Source: Candidatus Bathyarchaeota archaeon
GTDB lineage: Archaea > Thermoproteota > Bathyarchaeia > TCS64
Assembly (NCBI GenBank): GCA_030613835.1
Contig: JAUWLH010000001.1
Coordinates: 1-57,586 of the forward strand
Reading direction: 5' to 3'
DNA: 57,586 nt
Positions 8,167 to 16,086 of the stretch are shown here, piece by piece. Positions within the stretch are counted from its first letter, which is position 1. Every line of letters starts with the position of its first letter. Below the pieces are notes generated by a model that was not told the origin of the DNA, made no database searches, and saw nothing but the letters and a program-made list of their open reading frames with translations. The position numbers were made by a program, and so were the translations under genes.

Positions 8167-8763
8167 CTAGATCACGAAGAGGTAGATAAGAGCCGTCTCA
8201 ATTCCTGCTGCAAACACTAGGAGCGGGATTATCCTCATCACGAAGATGCTTAAACTAGTAGTCACATATTTTTGGAGTCCATCTCTCCTCAAGAGCCTAT
8301 GAATTACTGAATATCCAAGACCAACCCCCATGGAGGCGCTTAGCAATATTGTGGGTATCTCTATTATTCCATGAGGAAGTATTGTTGCAAACACAAAGGC
8401 CAAGCCTTGAACCTGAGCGACGTTCCATGATATATAACCAATGAAGAAGCCGTTAAATGCCATAAACATCAGTGGTGGGACTCCTCCGAGTAAACCTGAA
8501 ATCACGAAAAGAGAGCTTGCGACGATATTGTTTGATAGTATTGCAACGAACATCTCAATGCTTGTTGACTCAGTTGGATCCGGAATGTTGCTTAGGACTC
8601 CTTCAAAGCTTTGGGCTGACGTCTCGTCACCCAACGCGTATCCAATGAAAATGCTGAATAAGAATACTAGGCTGGATATTGCGAATAGGGGCACCAGTTT
8701 AGCTAGGTAATCATCCTTTCCTTGGAAGAAGGACGACAGTATTCCTTTTCTTTCATCACTCAT
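8167..8763 (-). CDS. SpoIIM/DUF95-family membrane protein
   Basis: 198 aa integral membrane protein of the stage II sporulation protein M family (DUF95), widespread in archaea with no known role there. Hydrophobic segments are visible at the N-terminal third (LFAISSLVFLFSIFIGYAL), in the middle (VISGLLGGVPPLMFMAFNGFFIGY and the following helix) and at the C-terminus. The diagnostic LPHGIIEIPTILL motif lies in the centre. The ATG at 8763 has GAGG nine bases upstream and overlaps the end of the histone gene by eight bases. Two more upstream ATG or alternative starts exist but have worse spacing. The coupling to a histone gene is curious. The C-terminus ends at an AT-rich intergenic region. Confidence 0.85.
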   Translation of the reverse strand: MSDERKGILSSFFQGKDDYLAKLVPLFAISSLVFLFSIFIGYALGDETSAQSFEGVLSNIPDPTESTSIEMFVAILSNNIVASSLFVISGLLGGVPPLMFMAFNGFFIGYISWNVAQVQGLAFVFATILPHGIIEIPTILLSASMGVGLGYSVIHRLLRRDGLQKYVTTSLSIFVMRIIPLLVFAAGIETALIYLFVI

Positions 8764-8992
8764 CTTCATTTTCCTCTGGTATCCATATCTCAAGCGCTGC
8801 CCCCCTGATATCCCTTTCTAGGACCGTCTTTCTATTGTCCTTCTTCGCCAACTCGACTGCTCGTTCTGCCACGAGTTGACCATACTCCCCAATATAATCC
8901 CTGAGTTTGTTTGCGGCGCCCTCGTTAATTCTAAGTTTCCCCGCTTTCTTGAGCAATCGCCTAATCGGCGCGATCGTGAACTCTTCAGCCAT
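8756..8992 (-). CDS. Archaeal histone
   Basis: 78 aa (79 from the first of two adjacent ATGs at 8995 and 8992). The histone fold is evident: an N-terminal helix FTIAPIRRLLKKAGK, the long central helix GAANKLRDYIGEYGQLVAERAVELAKKD, then the RKTVLERDIRGAALE loop and helix. This corresponds to archaeal HMf-type histones, which dimerise and wrap DNA. A dozen-residue acidic tail (PEENEDE at the end) extends past the usual ~67 aa fold. The stop overlaps the start of the SpoIIM-like gene, indicating co-translation. Confidence 0.9.
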   Translation of the reverse strand: MAEEFTIAPIRRLLKKAGKLRINEGAANKLRDYIGEYGQLVAERAVELAKKDNRKTVLERDIRGAALEIWIPEENEDE

Positions 8993-9099
8993 CATTCATC
9001 TATTTCACGCCCTGTTATTTGGGTTGTTTGATGTTTCTTTCATGTGAACCCCCTTGTTTTGGGATAACCATATCAGGCGCATCATGCGTCTTTCAGTGT

Positions 9100-10071
9100 A
9101 TGAAGAAGCAGCTCGTTTTCATAGCTCTCATATTAGCCTCGTTTACGGTTACACCTGTTTATGGAAAACCTGACCTTGTTTTAACTGTGGAACCTGAACC
9201 AGGTTATAACCAGATGTGGGCATTCGAAACCTACATGGTCAAAATAACCTTGACGGGCTTGAATCTTACTGAATACTCAGAGTACGATCTGAGTGGTCAA
9301 GTTATTGCCGACGGTATTGTCAGGTGGCGTGGGACTGGACAATACCCTCACGGTGAGAGTGTTACGGGGTACTCGATAAAATTAGAAAATGAAACGCTGA
9401 GGTTGAATGCGAGCATTGAAGACCCAAGTTTCAACTTCAATCTCACTTTGTCCAAGGATGCATACCTTTACGGGATGTGGCCCTTCGAGAATGTTGAAAT
9501 ATTGTTGAGCTTCGATGTCTTCTTTGAGGAAGACAACGGTACAGGGGCGAAAATTGGCCCTCGGCTTGGGTCAGTCTCTTCTAGGTACATATTGTTGGAT
9601 GATGAAAAGGTGGAGTACCTAGAAGGGAAGATTCTAGAGATGACGGCTGAGGTACATGCCGCGACTGGTGCCCTGGGGCTTCCTGATTTCAACAGGACTA
9701 GGTACGAATCGATGGTTTCAGCTATGAACACGAGCATCAGTTCTGGCAACTATCTTGAAGCCCAGGATCAGTGGGAAAGATGGGACAACAGGGATAGACT
9801 GAGGATGTTGAACGCTTTTTCCAGTCATGTGGACTCACAGGTCGCGGAGCTTGTGGCCCTTGAAGGGGTTGAAACAGAACTAGAGCGTATTCAGGTCGAA
9901 TTTGATCTAATAGAGGACAAGTACATCGCTCTACTCACGAATAACAGGCAGACAATTTCGGAGCTGGAGTCCAGAAAGCAAGAACTCACAACCGCTATCA
10001 CAGGAATCTTCCTCACAGCGATGGTTTTCTTCTTTTTAGGAAGACACATCAATAAGACAGGGGATGAATGA
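9100..10071 (+). CDS. Secreted/membrane-anchored coiled-coil protein
   Basis: 323 aa, family not recognised. The N-terminus (MKKQLVFIALILASFTVTPVYG) is a signal peptide of about 22 residues. A beta-rich, glycosylation-prone ectodomain follows with several N-x-S/T sites (for example NLTEY, NASIED, NLTLS). Residues about 180-295 are helical and charged with coiled-coil periodicity. A C-terminal hydrophobic helix (TGIFLTAMVFFFLG, near 300-315) ends in a short basic tail. It is therefore probably a type I membrane protein with an extracellular domain. Upstream in-frame codons from 9019 lack signal-peptide character, so the ATG at 9100 is preferred. Its stop overlaps the Nep1 start (ATGA), implying a shared transcript despite no obvious functional link. 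Confidence 0.75.
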   Translation: MKKQLVFIALILASFTVTPVYGKPDLVLTVEPEPGYNQMWAFETYMVKITLTGLNLTEYSEYDLSGQVIADGIVRWRGTGQYPHGESVTGYSIKLENETLRLNASIEDPSFNFNLTLSKDAYLYGMWPFENVEILLSFDVFFEEDNGTGAKIGPRLGSVSSRYILLDDEKVEYLEGKILEMTAEVHAATGALGLPDFNRTRYESMVSAMNTSISSGNYLEAQDQWERWDNRDRLRMLNAFSSHVDSQVAELVALEGVETELERIQVEFDLIEDKYIALLTNNRQTISELESRKQELTTAITGIFLTAMVFFFLGRHINKTGDE

Positions 10072-10751
10072 TGCTGGACCTTGTCTTTGTAGAGACCTCA
10101 TTGGAGCTGGTGCCTCCCGAGATACTTAGGCATCCCTCAGTCAAGAGGAACGCCAAGAGAAGGGGTAAGCGTGCAGAGGAGACGCTGCTAGATCGGAGCC
10201 TTCACCACTACGCGATGGACAGACTATCTGACGCGGAGAAGAGAGGGAGACCAGATATTCTTCACTTCTGTATGCTAGAGGCCATGGGGTCGCCCCTTAA
10301 CAGGAAAGGTCATCTGAGGTTGTGGGTGAACACCCTTCAAGGATACAATATCGAAGTGGCTCAATCGACGAGACCTCCGAGGGACTGTTTAAGGTTCAAC
10401 AGTTTGATGGAGCAGCTTTTCGTAAACGGGCAGGTGCCCCCTGATTCCAAGGAGCCCCTGATGAAACTCAGCAAAGCTTCTTTAGAGGACCTAGTCAAGC
10501 GTTCTTCACCTAGCAAGGTAATCGCACTATCCAGTCATGGTGAAGAGAGTAACTTCCCCGATGTGGCTAGGATGCTATCCGATGAAGCGAGGCCCATGGT
10601 CTTGATCGGAGCATACCCAAAGGGTCCAATGAAAGACGAGACATTGGATTTGACAGACGAAGTTTATTCAGTCTATCCAGAGTCACTTGAGGCCTGGACC
10701 GTCACGAGCAGAATTTTGTACGAATACGAGAGAACAATAGGATTGATATAA
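10068..10751 (+). CDS. nep1: 16S rRNA pseudouridine methyltransferase Nep1
   Basis: 227 aa SPOUT-family methyltransferase Nep1 (Emg1), which N1-methylates the hypermodified pseudouridine of helix 35 in small-subunit rRNA. Family signatures are ETSLELVPPEILRHPSV, GKRAEETLLDRSLHHYAM, KRGRPDILHFCMLEAMGSPLNR and the C-terminal SAM-knot region (ALSSHGEES, LIGAYPKGP). Length is normal for archaeal Nep1. The ATG at 10068 overlaps the preceding stop; a second ATG follows immediately. It is convergent with a small zinc-ribbon gene. Confidence 0.95.
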   Translation: MMLDLVFVETSLELVPPEILRHPSVKRNAKRRGKRAEETLLDRSLHHYAMDRLSDAEKRGRPDILHFCMLEAMGSPLNRKGHLRLWVNTLQGYNIEVAQSTRPPRDCLRFNSLMEQLFVNGQVPPDSKEPLMKLSKASLEDLVKRSSPSKVIALSSHGEESNFPDVARMLSDEARPMVLIGAYPKGPMKDETLDLTDEVYSVYPESLEAWTVTSRILYEYERTIGLI

Positions 10752-10776
10752 AAAGAAAAAAAAGGTTGAATATCTT

Positions 10777-10938
10777 TTACTTGGCTTTCGGCACTGTGTG
10801 GCTTAGCTTTCCTGCCTTGTAGTATGCGCTGAAACTCTTGGCGCAGGAACTGCATTTATAGCCCTTGGCGTCGAACTGGCCGAACTTCCATTCCTTACCA
10901 GTAGCCTTTGCTTCTCCTCCACAAACTGGACATTTCAT
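10777..10938 (-). CDS. Small zinc-ribbon protein
   Basis: 53 aa, shorter than most gene callers accept. The product begins MKCPVCGGEAKATGKEWKFG and contains a second knuckle CSSC, so two CxxC pairs spaced about 25 residues apart form a rubredoxin-like zinc ribbon. The rest is basic and aromatic (SFSAYYKAGKLSHTVPKAK), suggesting nucleic-acid binding. The ATG lies 24-30 bp downstream of AT-rich TATA-like sequence at 10951-10975, consistent with a leaderless message. I do not recognise a named family. Its frame is uninterrupted and it sits in a gap otherwise unexplained. Confidence 0.75.
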   Translation of the reverse strand: MKCPVCGGEAKATGKEWKFGQFDAKGYKCSSCAKSFSAYYKAGKLSHTVPKAK

Positions 10939-11089
10939 AGTGGATCAGTCTATTTATAGTATATACTCTTTATAAATGTTGGGGAATTGTTCAGAAAAAA
11001 CAAGACAATTACGCCTTTTTCGAATAATTTTCGGCTTCATTTTTTATCCTCACTCCATCTTATATCTCAGGTTTTCCCATCTATTTTCA

Positions 11090-12247
11090 ATGAGCCTTCT
11101 AATTGGCACAAGTGGCTGGAGCTACAAGGAATGGGTTGGCCCGTTCTATGAAAAGAAAACTGGGATGTTTTCTCATTATGCGCTATTTTTCCACACTGCC
11201 GAGATCAACAGCACCTTCTATCGTTACCCATCAGAGGGCATGATACTAGGACTCAGAAGGAACGCGCCCCCTGGCTTCGTTTTCGCCGCGAAGCTACCCA
11301 AGCTGGTGACTCACGACAAGTGGTTGAATCTTGGAGAAGGGGTTGAGGATGATACTTACAGGTTCCTCCAGCTTATGCAACCGCTCGCTGAGCGCCTTGG
11401 CCCTATCCTGATCCAGCTCAGGCCCAAGTTCAATTTTGAGGAGCACGCCGGGGTCCTTGAGGATTACTTAGACATGATTCCTGGTAATTACGAGTGGGCA
11501 GTGGAGTTCAGGAACCTGTCGTGGCTCAGGAACGAGACCTACGATATTCTGAGGAAGCGTAACATCGCTTACACCGTCGTGGACGAGCCGTTGCTTCCCT
11601 CTGATTTGCATATCACGGCAGATTTCGCTTATATCAGGTGGCACGGACATGGCGCGAACTTGTGGTATGATTACGAGTACAAGGAGGATCAACTGGAGAA
11701 ATGGGTGCCCAAGGTGAAGGAGATCACGTCGAAGGTCAGGCGTACCTATGGTTACTTCAATAACCACTTCAACGCGAACGCGGTCAAGAACGCCGTCGAG
11801 ATGCTGGGGCTTCTCGGAGAGGCGACTCCCGAGCAGAAAATAGTGCATGAGAAGATATCCACTTACCGCGAGGAGTCCGCTCGGCCACGAGGGGTACAGC
11901 CCCTGAGTGCTTTCATGGAGAGGGATGAGGAGCTGTCTGTTGCTGATCACCTTATGCATTTCACTGACCCTAGGCGAATTGGCCGAGGCGAGAAGATCAG
12001 CGACGACGAGCTTGGAATAGAGAGGGGCTCTAACGATGTTCTTCAGGCAAAAATCAGGGGTTATTATATCGATATTAATCTCGACAGGAAGGTGATCAAG
12101 CACGACTGCGACGACTGGCGGAAGGGCCGCCAAACGAAGAGGATGTGCAAGCACATGGTCAAGTTCTTCATGAGTCTCCCTCCCGGTCAGGCAAAACGGG
12201 TTCTGGGAAGAATATGGGTAGATCTGGATGGATGGGTTTTCGAGTAG
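11090..12247 (+). CDS. DUF72 (YecE-like) protein with SWIM-like C-terminus
   Basis: 385 aa. Residues about 1-240 are a DUF72 TIM-barrel (LIGTSGWSYKEWVGPFY, EINSTFYRYPS, FAAKLPKLVTHD, FRNLSWL, YIRWHGHG, YGYFNNHFNANA), a conserved family without a proven reaction. The last ~60 residues form a separate unit containing HDC, then 12 residues, then CKH. This matches the spacing logic of SWIM zinc fingers (CxC-xn-CxH) with His in the first position, so DNA, RNA or protein binding is plausible. The ATG at 11090 has a CTTATATCT box about 27 bp upstream; the longer upstream frame is low-complexity and not family-like. Its stop abuts that of convergent dtdA. Confidence 0.85.
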   Translation: MSLLIGTSGWSYKEWVGPFYEKKTGMFSHYALFFHTAEINSTFYRYPSEGMILGLRRNAPPGFVFAAKLPKLVTHDKWLNLGEGVEDDTYRFLQLMQPLAERLGPILIQLRPKFNFEEHAGVLEDYLDMIPGNYEWAVEFRNLSWLRNETYDILRKRNIAYTVVDEPLLPSDLHITADFAYIRWHGHGANLWYDYEYKEDQLEKWVPKVKEITSKVRRTYGYFNNHFNANAVKNAVEMLGLLGEATPEQKIVHEKISTYREESARPRGVQPLSAFMERDEELSVADHLMHFTDPRRIGRGEKISDDELGIERGSNDVLQAKIRGYYIDINLDRKVIKHDCDDWRKGRQTKRMCKHMVKFFMSLPPGQAKRVLGRIWVDLDGWVFE

Positions 12248-13060
12248 TTAATCTACATCGATCCCAGCTGATCCGAGTAGACTCATGACGATCCGTTTGT
12301 GCTTTCCCTTCAAACCCTTGTCAAGGAGCACCTTGTCAATTCCTTGGCTCTTTTCCACCATCTGATGGATGAGGTCCTCGTTTAGGAGCTCGATGGCGTA
12401 CTTTGCCGCCATATGACCCATCGCGTAATCCTGAATGTTCTCGCTGAACTTTGGGCAGTAGTGTCCCCCGCCGAAGCCGATGGCTACGGACGCTTCATCC
12501 TTCGAGTCCATTCCTTTCAGAATGCAGTCCACTAGATACTCTGCGACTTTCTCGTCTCTCCACTGCTCTTCCCTGCTCCCGATCTCCACGAAGAACATAG
12601 GAACATCGAACTCGGTAGGGCTATGATGCGTGGCCTCAAGGCTGACCTGAAATCCTTCAGGGGGAGATTCAAGCATTTTCATGTAAATATTCCTCATGGG
12701 GTTCGGCGCCGTCATCTGAAGCTCCTTGGGGTTTCCACCGTACATCGCCTTGCCAAAGTTTCCAGTTGGATGCGCCGTCAGACTTGGCCTACCACTGGCT
12801 GCCCAGTGCCTACTCGCCACAACTATGTACTCTAATTCGTGTTCGGTTGCGATCCCGGTGTAATCAGCAGGGTATGGCTGAGGTGTTAGGTTCTTGAGAA
12901 ACCGTTCCGCGGGGACGATGAGGCGATCGTTTACGATGATAATCTTGTCGTCTTTGGTGAGAACATTTTTCTCCTTTTCCTTGAAGCCTCTCTCCCTGAA
13001 TATGCCCAGCATGGTCTCTCCCACTGGGTCAGCGAGGCTTAACGTGATTCCTTTTGGCAT
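12248..13060 (-). CDS. dtdA: D-aminoacyl-tRNA deacylase (DtdA)
   Basis: 270 aa, the archaeal/plant-type D-aminoacyl-tRNA deacylase (DTD2). It hydrolyses D-amino acids wrongly attached to tRNA and so protects translation. Key signatures are the SRHWAASGRPSLTAHPTGN block near residue 83, EATHHSPTEFDVPMFFVEIGS, and GFGGGHYCPKF. Length is as expected. The start ATG is followed by PKGITLSLADP; upstream is an AT-rich promoter region shared with the divergent receiver-domain gene. It is chemically distinct from the DTD-like editing domain that archaeal ThrRS normally carries, which is absent from the ThrRS in this window. Confidence 0.95.
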   Translation of the reverse strand: MPKGITLSLADPVGETMLGIFRERGFKEKEKNVLTKDDKIIIVNDRLIVPAERFLKNLTPQPYPADYTGIATEHELEYIVVASRHWAASGRPSLTAHPTGNFGKAMYGGNPKELQMTAPNPMRNIYMKMLESPPEGFQVSLEATHHSPTEFDVPMFFVEIGSREEQWRDEKVAEYLVDCILKGMDSKDEASVAIGFGGGHYCPKFSENIQDYAMGHMAAKYAIELLNEDLIHQMVEKSQGIDKVLLDKGLKGKHKRIVMSLLGSAGIDVD

Positions 13061-13186
13061 CCTTGCACCTGTTCAGAGTTTAGGTACCGAATTACTGTAT
13101 ATTGTTAGTGGTGCAGACGTTAAATAAACATAAAAAAGTGTCATTAAGAATAGCAATAATCACATAATTAATCGGGGGCATGAATA

Positions 13187-13621
13187 ATGTGCAGATCAGA
13201 TATGTCAAATGAATCTTCACTCCGTATTCTTGTTGTTGAGGATGAGTCTAATCTGAGAGCATTATTTAGGGATACCCTAGAGTTCTTGGGCTATGAGGTT
13301 ATCATCTGCAGCAATGCCGAGAACGCGATCAGGTTAGCGTACGAGCTTCATCCAAGTCTAGTGTTCACCGATGTTGTTATATCCGGCATAAGCGGCTTCA
13401 AGCTCTGCAGATTACTAAAGACCGATAAGAAAACTAAGGATATCTTCGTGGTGATGGTCTCTGCGTTGAGCCGTGAGGTTGATTTCGAGATGAGCATTCA
13501 GGTAGGAGCTGATGACTATCTCACGAAGCCAGTTAGATTAGAGAGCATCAAACAGGTGCTTAGGAACACTATCAGTCCCTTTATGAAGACTGCGAATTGG
13601 GCGATGAGGATAGGAGCCTAG
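13187..13621 (+). CDS. Stand-alone response-regulator receiver protein
   Basis: 144 aa (139 if the ATG at 13202 is used) consisting of a CheY-like receiver domain only. Visible are the acidic pair Asp19-Glu20 (VVEDE), the phospho-acceptor Asp62 (FTDVVISG), Ser92 (MVSALS) and Lys114 (LTKP). There is no output domain and no histidine kinase in the window, so it is either a diffusible phospho-signal or partners with an unlinked kinase. Its TAG shares a CTAG palindrome with the convergent gene's stop. Confidence 0.9.
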   Translation: MCRSDMSNESSLRILVVEDESNLRALFRDTLEFLGYEVIICSNAENAIRLAYELHPSLVFTDVVISGISGFKLCRLLKTDKKTKDIFVVMVSALSREVDFEMSIQVGADDYLTKPVRLESIKQVLRNTISPFMKTANWAMRIGA

Positions 13622-14463
13622 AGCTTTTTCGAGCCTACGACCCTGAGATTTCCGCAGTTCAGGTAAAGCATAGTTGCCTTCTCACCGTCCCTGAATGCTA
13701 GCGGCTTCTGAATACTAACCCTAACTGTTCCTTCCGCGCTTTCCTCAACGGTTCCCGCGATGAACTGCATATCCTTGCATATGTGGATGGACATGCCTTT
13801 CTCTACTGGCTTTGTCCAGTACTTCACCAACTCCAATTTTCCCTTGATCAGGGCGGTCTGTTTGACCGACGCGTCGTTGGACAGTAAAGTCCCCCTGTCC
13901 AGTTCGCTAGACCCAATGTTTTTGAGCGCCAATCCGACCCTGTTTCCAGTCTCCGCTGTATCGAATTCGGTGTCGTGCCTCTGGATGGACATTATCTGGG
14001 CTATCTTGTCTGTCGGGTGCGCCCTGAGCTTGTCATGCCTATGTATCTGTCCCCATCGGACTACTCCCAGGGCGACAGCCCCGATATCTTTGACGTTGAA
14101 ATAGTGGTCGATCACCACGCCACCTGTTGGTGAATCCTCCCCTTTGACCAACCCCTCTGCCTTACCCATGATGAGCTCCCGTAACATGAGTAGGTTCTCT
14201 TCCATCAACTCGTACTCCTCTACGACTGTCCCGGCGATGAATCTGCCTAGCTGTTCCTCTGTAATGTAGTTTTTGGGGATGATGATCCCCTCCTTCTTCC
14301 CGATGCAATCAAGCATCAGGACCGTTTCACCGAACGATGCGTTGATCTCGTCCACGACCAATATGATGAAATCACCGAAGCCAACTGCGTAGAGGAGTCT
14401 CTGTATCTTTTCTGGGTACTTTGAAGCCTCGATTATGGTGACCATGGTCTCGCCTTTCTTCAT
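13618..14463 (-). CDS. EF-Tu-like protein lacking a GTP-binding P-loop
   Basis: 281 aa. Residues about 115-200 match translation-GTPase domain II (NVKDIGAVALGVVRWGQIHRHD, then RVGLALKNIGSSELDRGTLLS), and the remainder resembles domain III. The N-terminal ~110 residues occupy the place of a G domain but have no GxxxxGKS/T, no DxxG and no NKxD. It is therefore a degenerate member related to the archaeal EF-Tu domain 2 proteins often called SelB-like or EF-1 alpha-like. It may bind RNA or the ribosome without hydrolysing GTP. That role is inference. Confidence 0.75.
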   Translation of the reverse strand: MKKGETMVTIIEASKYPEKIQRLLYAVGFGDFIILVVDEINASFGETVLMLDCIGKKEGIIIPKNYITEEQLGRFIAGTVVEEYELMEENLLMLRELIMGKAEGLVKGEDSPTGGVVIDHYFNVKDIGAVALGVVRWGQIHRHDKLRAHPTDKIAQIMSIQRHDTEFDTAETGNRVGLALKNIGSSELDRGTLLSNDASVKQTALIKGKLELVKYWTKPVEKGMSIHICKDMQFIAGTVEESAEGTVRVSIQKPLAFRDGEKATMLYLNCGNLRVVGSKKL

Positions 14464-14525
14464 ATTGTAGAGGGTTATATCGGACTCGGTGCCCTTCTTC
14501 CCGAGCTCTCTTTAGTATCTAGGAC

Positions 14526-14583
14526 ATCCCAGAACGGCGATGTTGAGGTTGGTCATGACGTGGAGCATCCGAGGTTCTGGGAT
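14526..14583. repeat. Perfect 10-bp inverted repeat
   Basis: ATCCCAGAAC at 14526-14535 and its reverse complement GTTCTGGGAT at 14574-14583 flank a 38-base loop. GATG and CATC next to the arms add a few more possible pairs. The element lies in the 247-bp gap between the divergent EF-Tu-like and MetE-like genes. It could be an operator, a leader structure or a small RNA. No T-run follows, so it is not an ordinary terminator. Confidence 0.5.
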
Positions 14584-14710
14584 ATACACCTTTCTATTTT
14601 GCTGGTGCTTGGAAACACTGGACCTTATTCTTATAATCATGAGGAATTGAATTATTCCTGTAAAATCGGAATACATTTAATTTGTGTTCAGCATAACAAA
14701 GCGGTAACCC

Positions 14711-15823
14711 ATGTACAGTTCTGATATCGGAAGTATGCCCTCAAGGATAGAGACTGATATTATCCGCAGTGGTGCACGGAAGGCGAACAGCCTGCTCCCG
14801 TTCCTAGGCGTGAGTAACGAGGATTACGTGGATTTCGAGGAGGCGGTGGTTTCCTCTTTCATCGATAAGCTCAAGGTGGGCGTCGATGTCCCTAACTATC
14901 CCCAGTTCAGGGACATGAACGAGATGTTTTTCGAGCTCATGGACGGTATCGAGAGGATCGATGGGGCGTTACACGCGGTGAACGGCATCAGGGCGAAACC
15001 GAGGGCGGCCATTCCCGAGACTGAGGCTCTCAGGCGGGAGGCTAGGAAGATTAAGTCCTCCTCGGGACGAGACCGTGTTTGCATCAAGGTATGCGTTACA
15101 GGGCCGTACACACTGGCCAGTTTCTTCCAGTTCAAGACTCCGGGGCTCTACTTGGAGCTGGCCGAGGCGCTCGCGGATATCCTGGAGGCGTCCCTGTTCA
15201 GGAATGGGAGCGCAGAGATCTCCCATCTGAGCATGGACGAGCCCGTGCTGGGGTTCATGAATGATCCACTTCTCGATTACGGCTCTGATGGGCGTGAGGC
15301 ATTGAGGAAGGCATGGGATAAGGTTCTGTACGTCGCCAAGTCCCATGGTGTTGATACCAGTATGCACCTCCATGACACCTCTGAGAACTTGTTTTGGGAT
15401 GCCGAGAACCTGGATGTTGTCGCCAGCCACGTCGGTGACCCTCTTTACTCCCAGGAGTCCGTGAAGAAGCGGCTTGAGGAGACCGATAAGCGTCTCTGGG
15501 TGGCTATCGGGATCACTCAGTTCGATACATTGATAGAGAATTTTTACGTGGCTCAGGGGTTCACCGGGAATATCCCAGAGAAGATCGGAGAAGTATGGAC
15601 GGGAATGCGGAAAGCAACGATCGATCCGTACATCTTCCTTGAGGACACTGGGCTCATGAGGAAGAGGCTTGACGTGGTCTCCGAGTTCTTCGGGAGGGAC
15701 CGATTAGCCTATGTCTCGCCCGAGTGTGGCTTGGGGAGCTTCCCCGAGTACGAGGTGGCGATTGAGTGTCTTTGGCGGACCTCAAGCGTGGTGGCGGGCT
15801 TTAACTCGTGCAACGATGGATAG
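14711..15823 (+). CDS. MetE-like methyltransferase (catalytic barrel only)
   Basis: 370 aa, a single cobalamin-independent methionine synthase/UROD-type barrel without the N-terminal duplicated barrel of bacterial MetE. Zinc-site candidates are the HLHD motif near residue 219 and the late VSPECGLGSFP, corresponding to the conserved SPDCGL Cys of MetE. Also visible are VTGPYTLASFF and SMDEPVLGF. Archaeal core MetE proteins transfer a methyl group from a corrinoid donor to homocysteine; assignment to methionine synthesis is by family and is not proven, since related proteins act on other thiols. Preceded by an AT-rich promoter region and the inverted repeat at 14526-14583. Confidence 0.85.
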   Translation: MYSSDIGSMPSRIETDIIRSGARKANSLLPFLGVSNEDYVDFEEAVVSSFIDKLKVGVDVPNYPQFRDMNEMFFELMDGIERIDGALHAVNGIRAKPRAAIPETEALRREARKIKSSSGRDRVCIKVCVTGPYTLASFFQFKTPGLYLELAEALADILEASLFRNGSAEISHLSMDEPVLGFMNDPLLDYGSDGREALRKAWDKVLYVAKSHGVDTSMHLHDTSENLFWDAENLDVVASHVGDPLYSQESVKKRLEETDKRLWVAIGITQFDTLIENFYVAQGFTGNIPEKIGEVWTGMRKATIDPYIFLEDTGLMRKRLDVVSEFFGRDRLAYVSPECGLGSFPEYEVAIECLWRTSSVVAGFNSCNDG

Positions 15824-15867
15824 GGTTTATACCTGACCTCCTTTGGTATCTGTACTAGTGCTTTAAT

Positions 15868-16074
15868 ATGGGCAAGATAAGCAAGGGTACGAAATGTAGC
15901 GTCAACGGCTGCGATGAGGACGCCGTTCGTTCCATTGATATCGGGAAGGTTAAAGAGGCGGGGCTGGACGCGGAGGGTGCGAAGAGGGCGTACCTGTGCA
16001 AGGCACACTATAAGGATTACAAAAAGGGGAGCAAAAAGAGCTCCCAGATAGAGCGCTGGCGCCACTCTGGTTAA
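15868..16074 (+). CDS. Small putative zinc-binding protein
   Basis: 68 aa, very basic. Possible zinc ligands are Cys10 and Cys15 (KCSVNGCDE) and Cys44 and His47 (LCKAH), followed by a lysine-rich tail ending ERWRHSG. A TATA-like GTTTATACC lies at about 15827-15835. I do not recognise the family. The composition and charge suggest interaction with RNA or ribosome components, but this is inference. It is convergent with thrS, leaving a 12-bp gap. Confidence 0.7.
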   Translation: MGKISKGTKCSVNGCDEDAVRSIDIGKVKEAGLDAEGAKRAYLCKAHYKDYKKGSKKSSQIERWRHSG

Positions 16075-16086
16075 GATATGTGGGTT

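Noticed and set aside
8078..8170. 30-codon AT-rich frame starting at an ATG and ending over the SpoIIM-like stop
   Set aside because: A hydrophobic peptide could arise by chance in such AT-rich sequence; no SD or conservation can be seen, so it is not listed as a gene.
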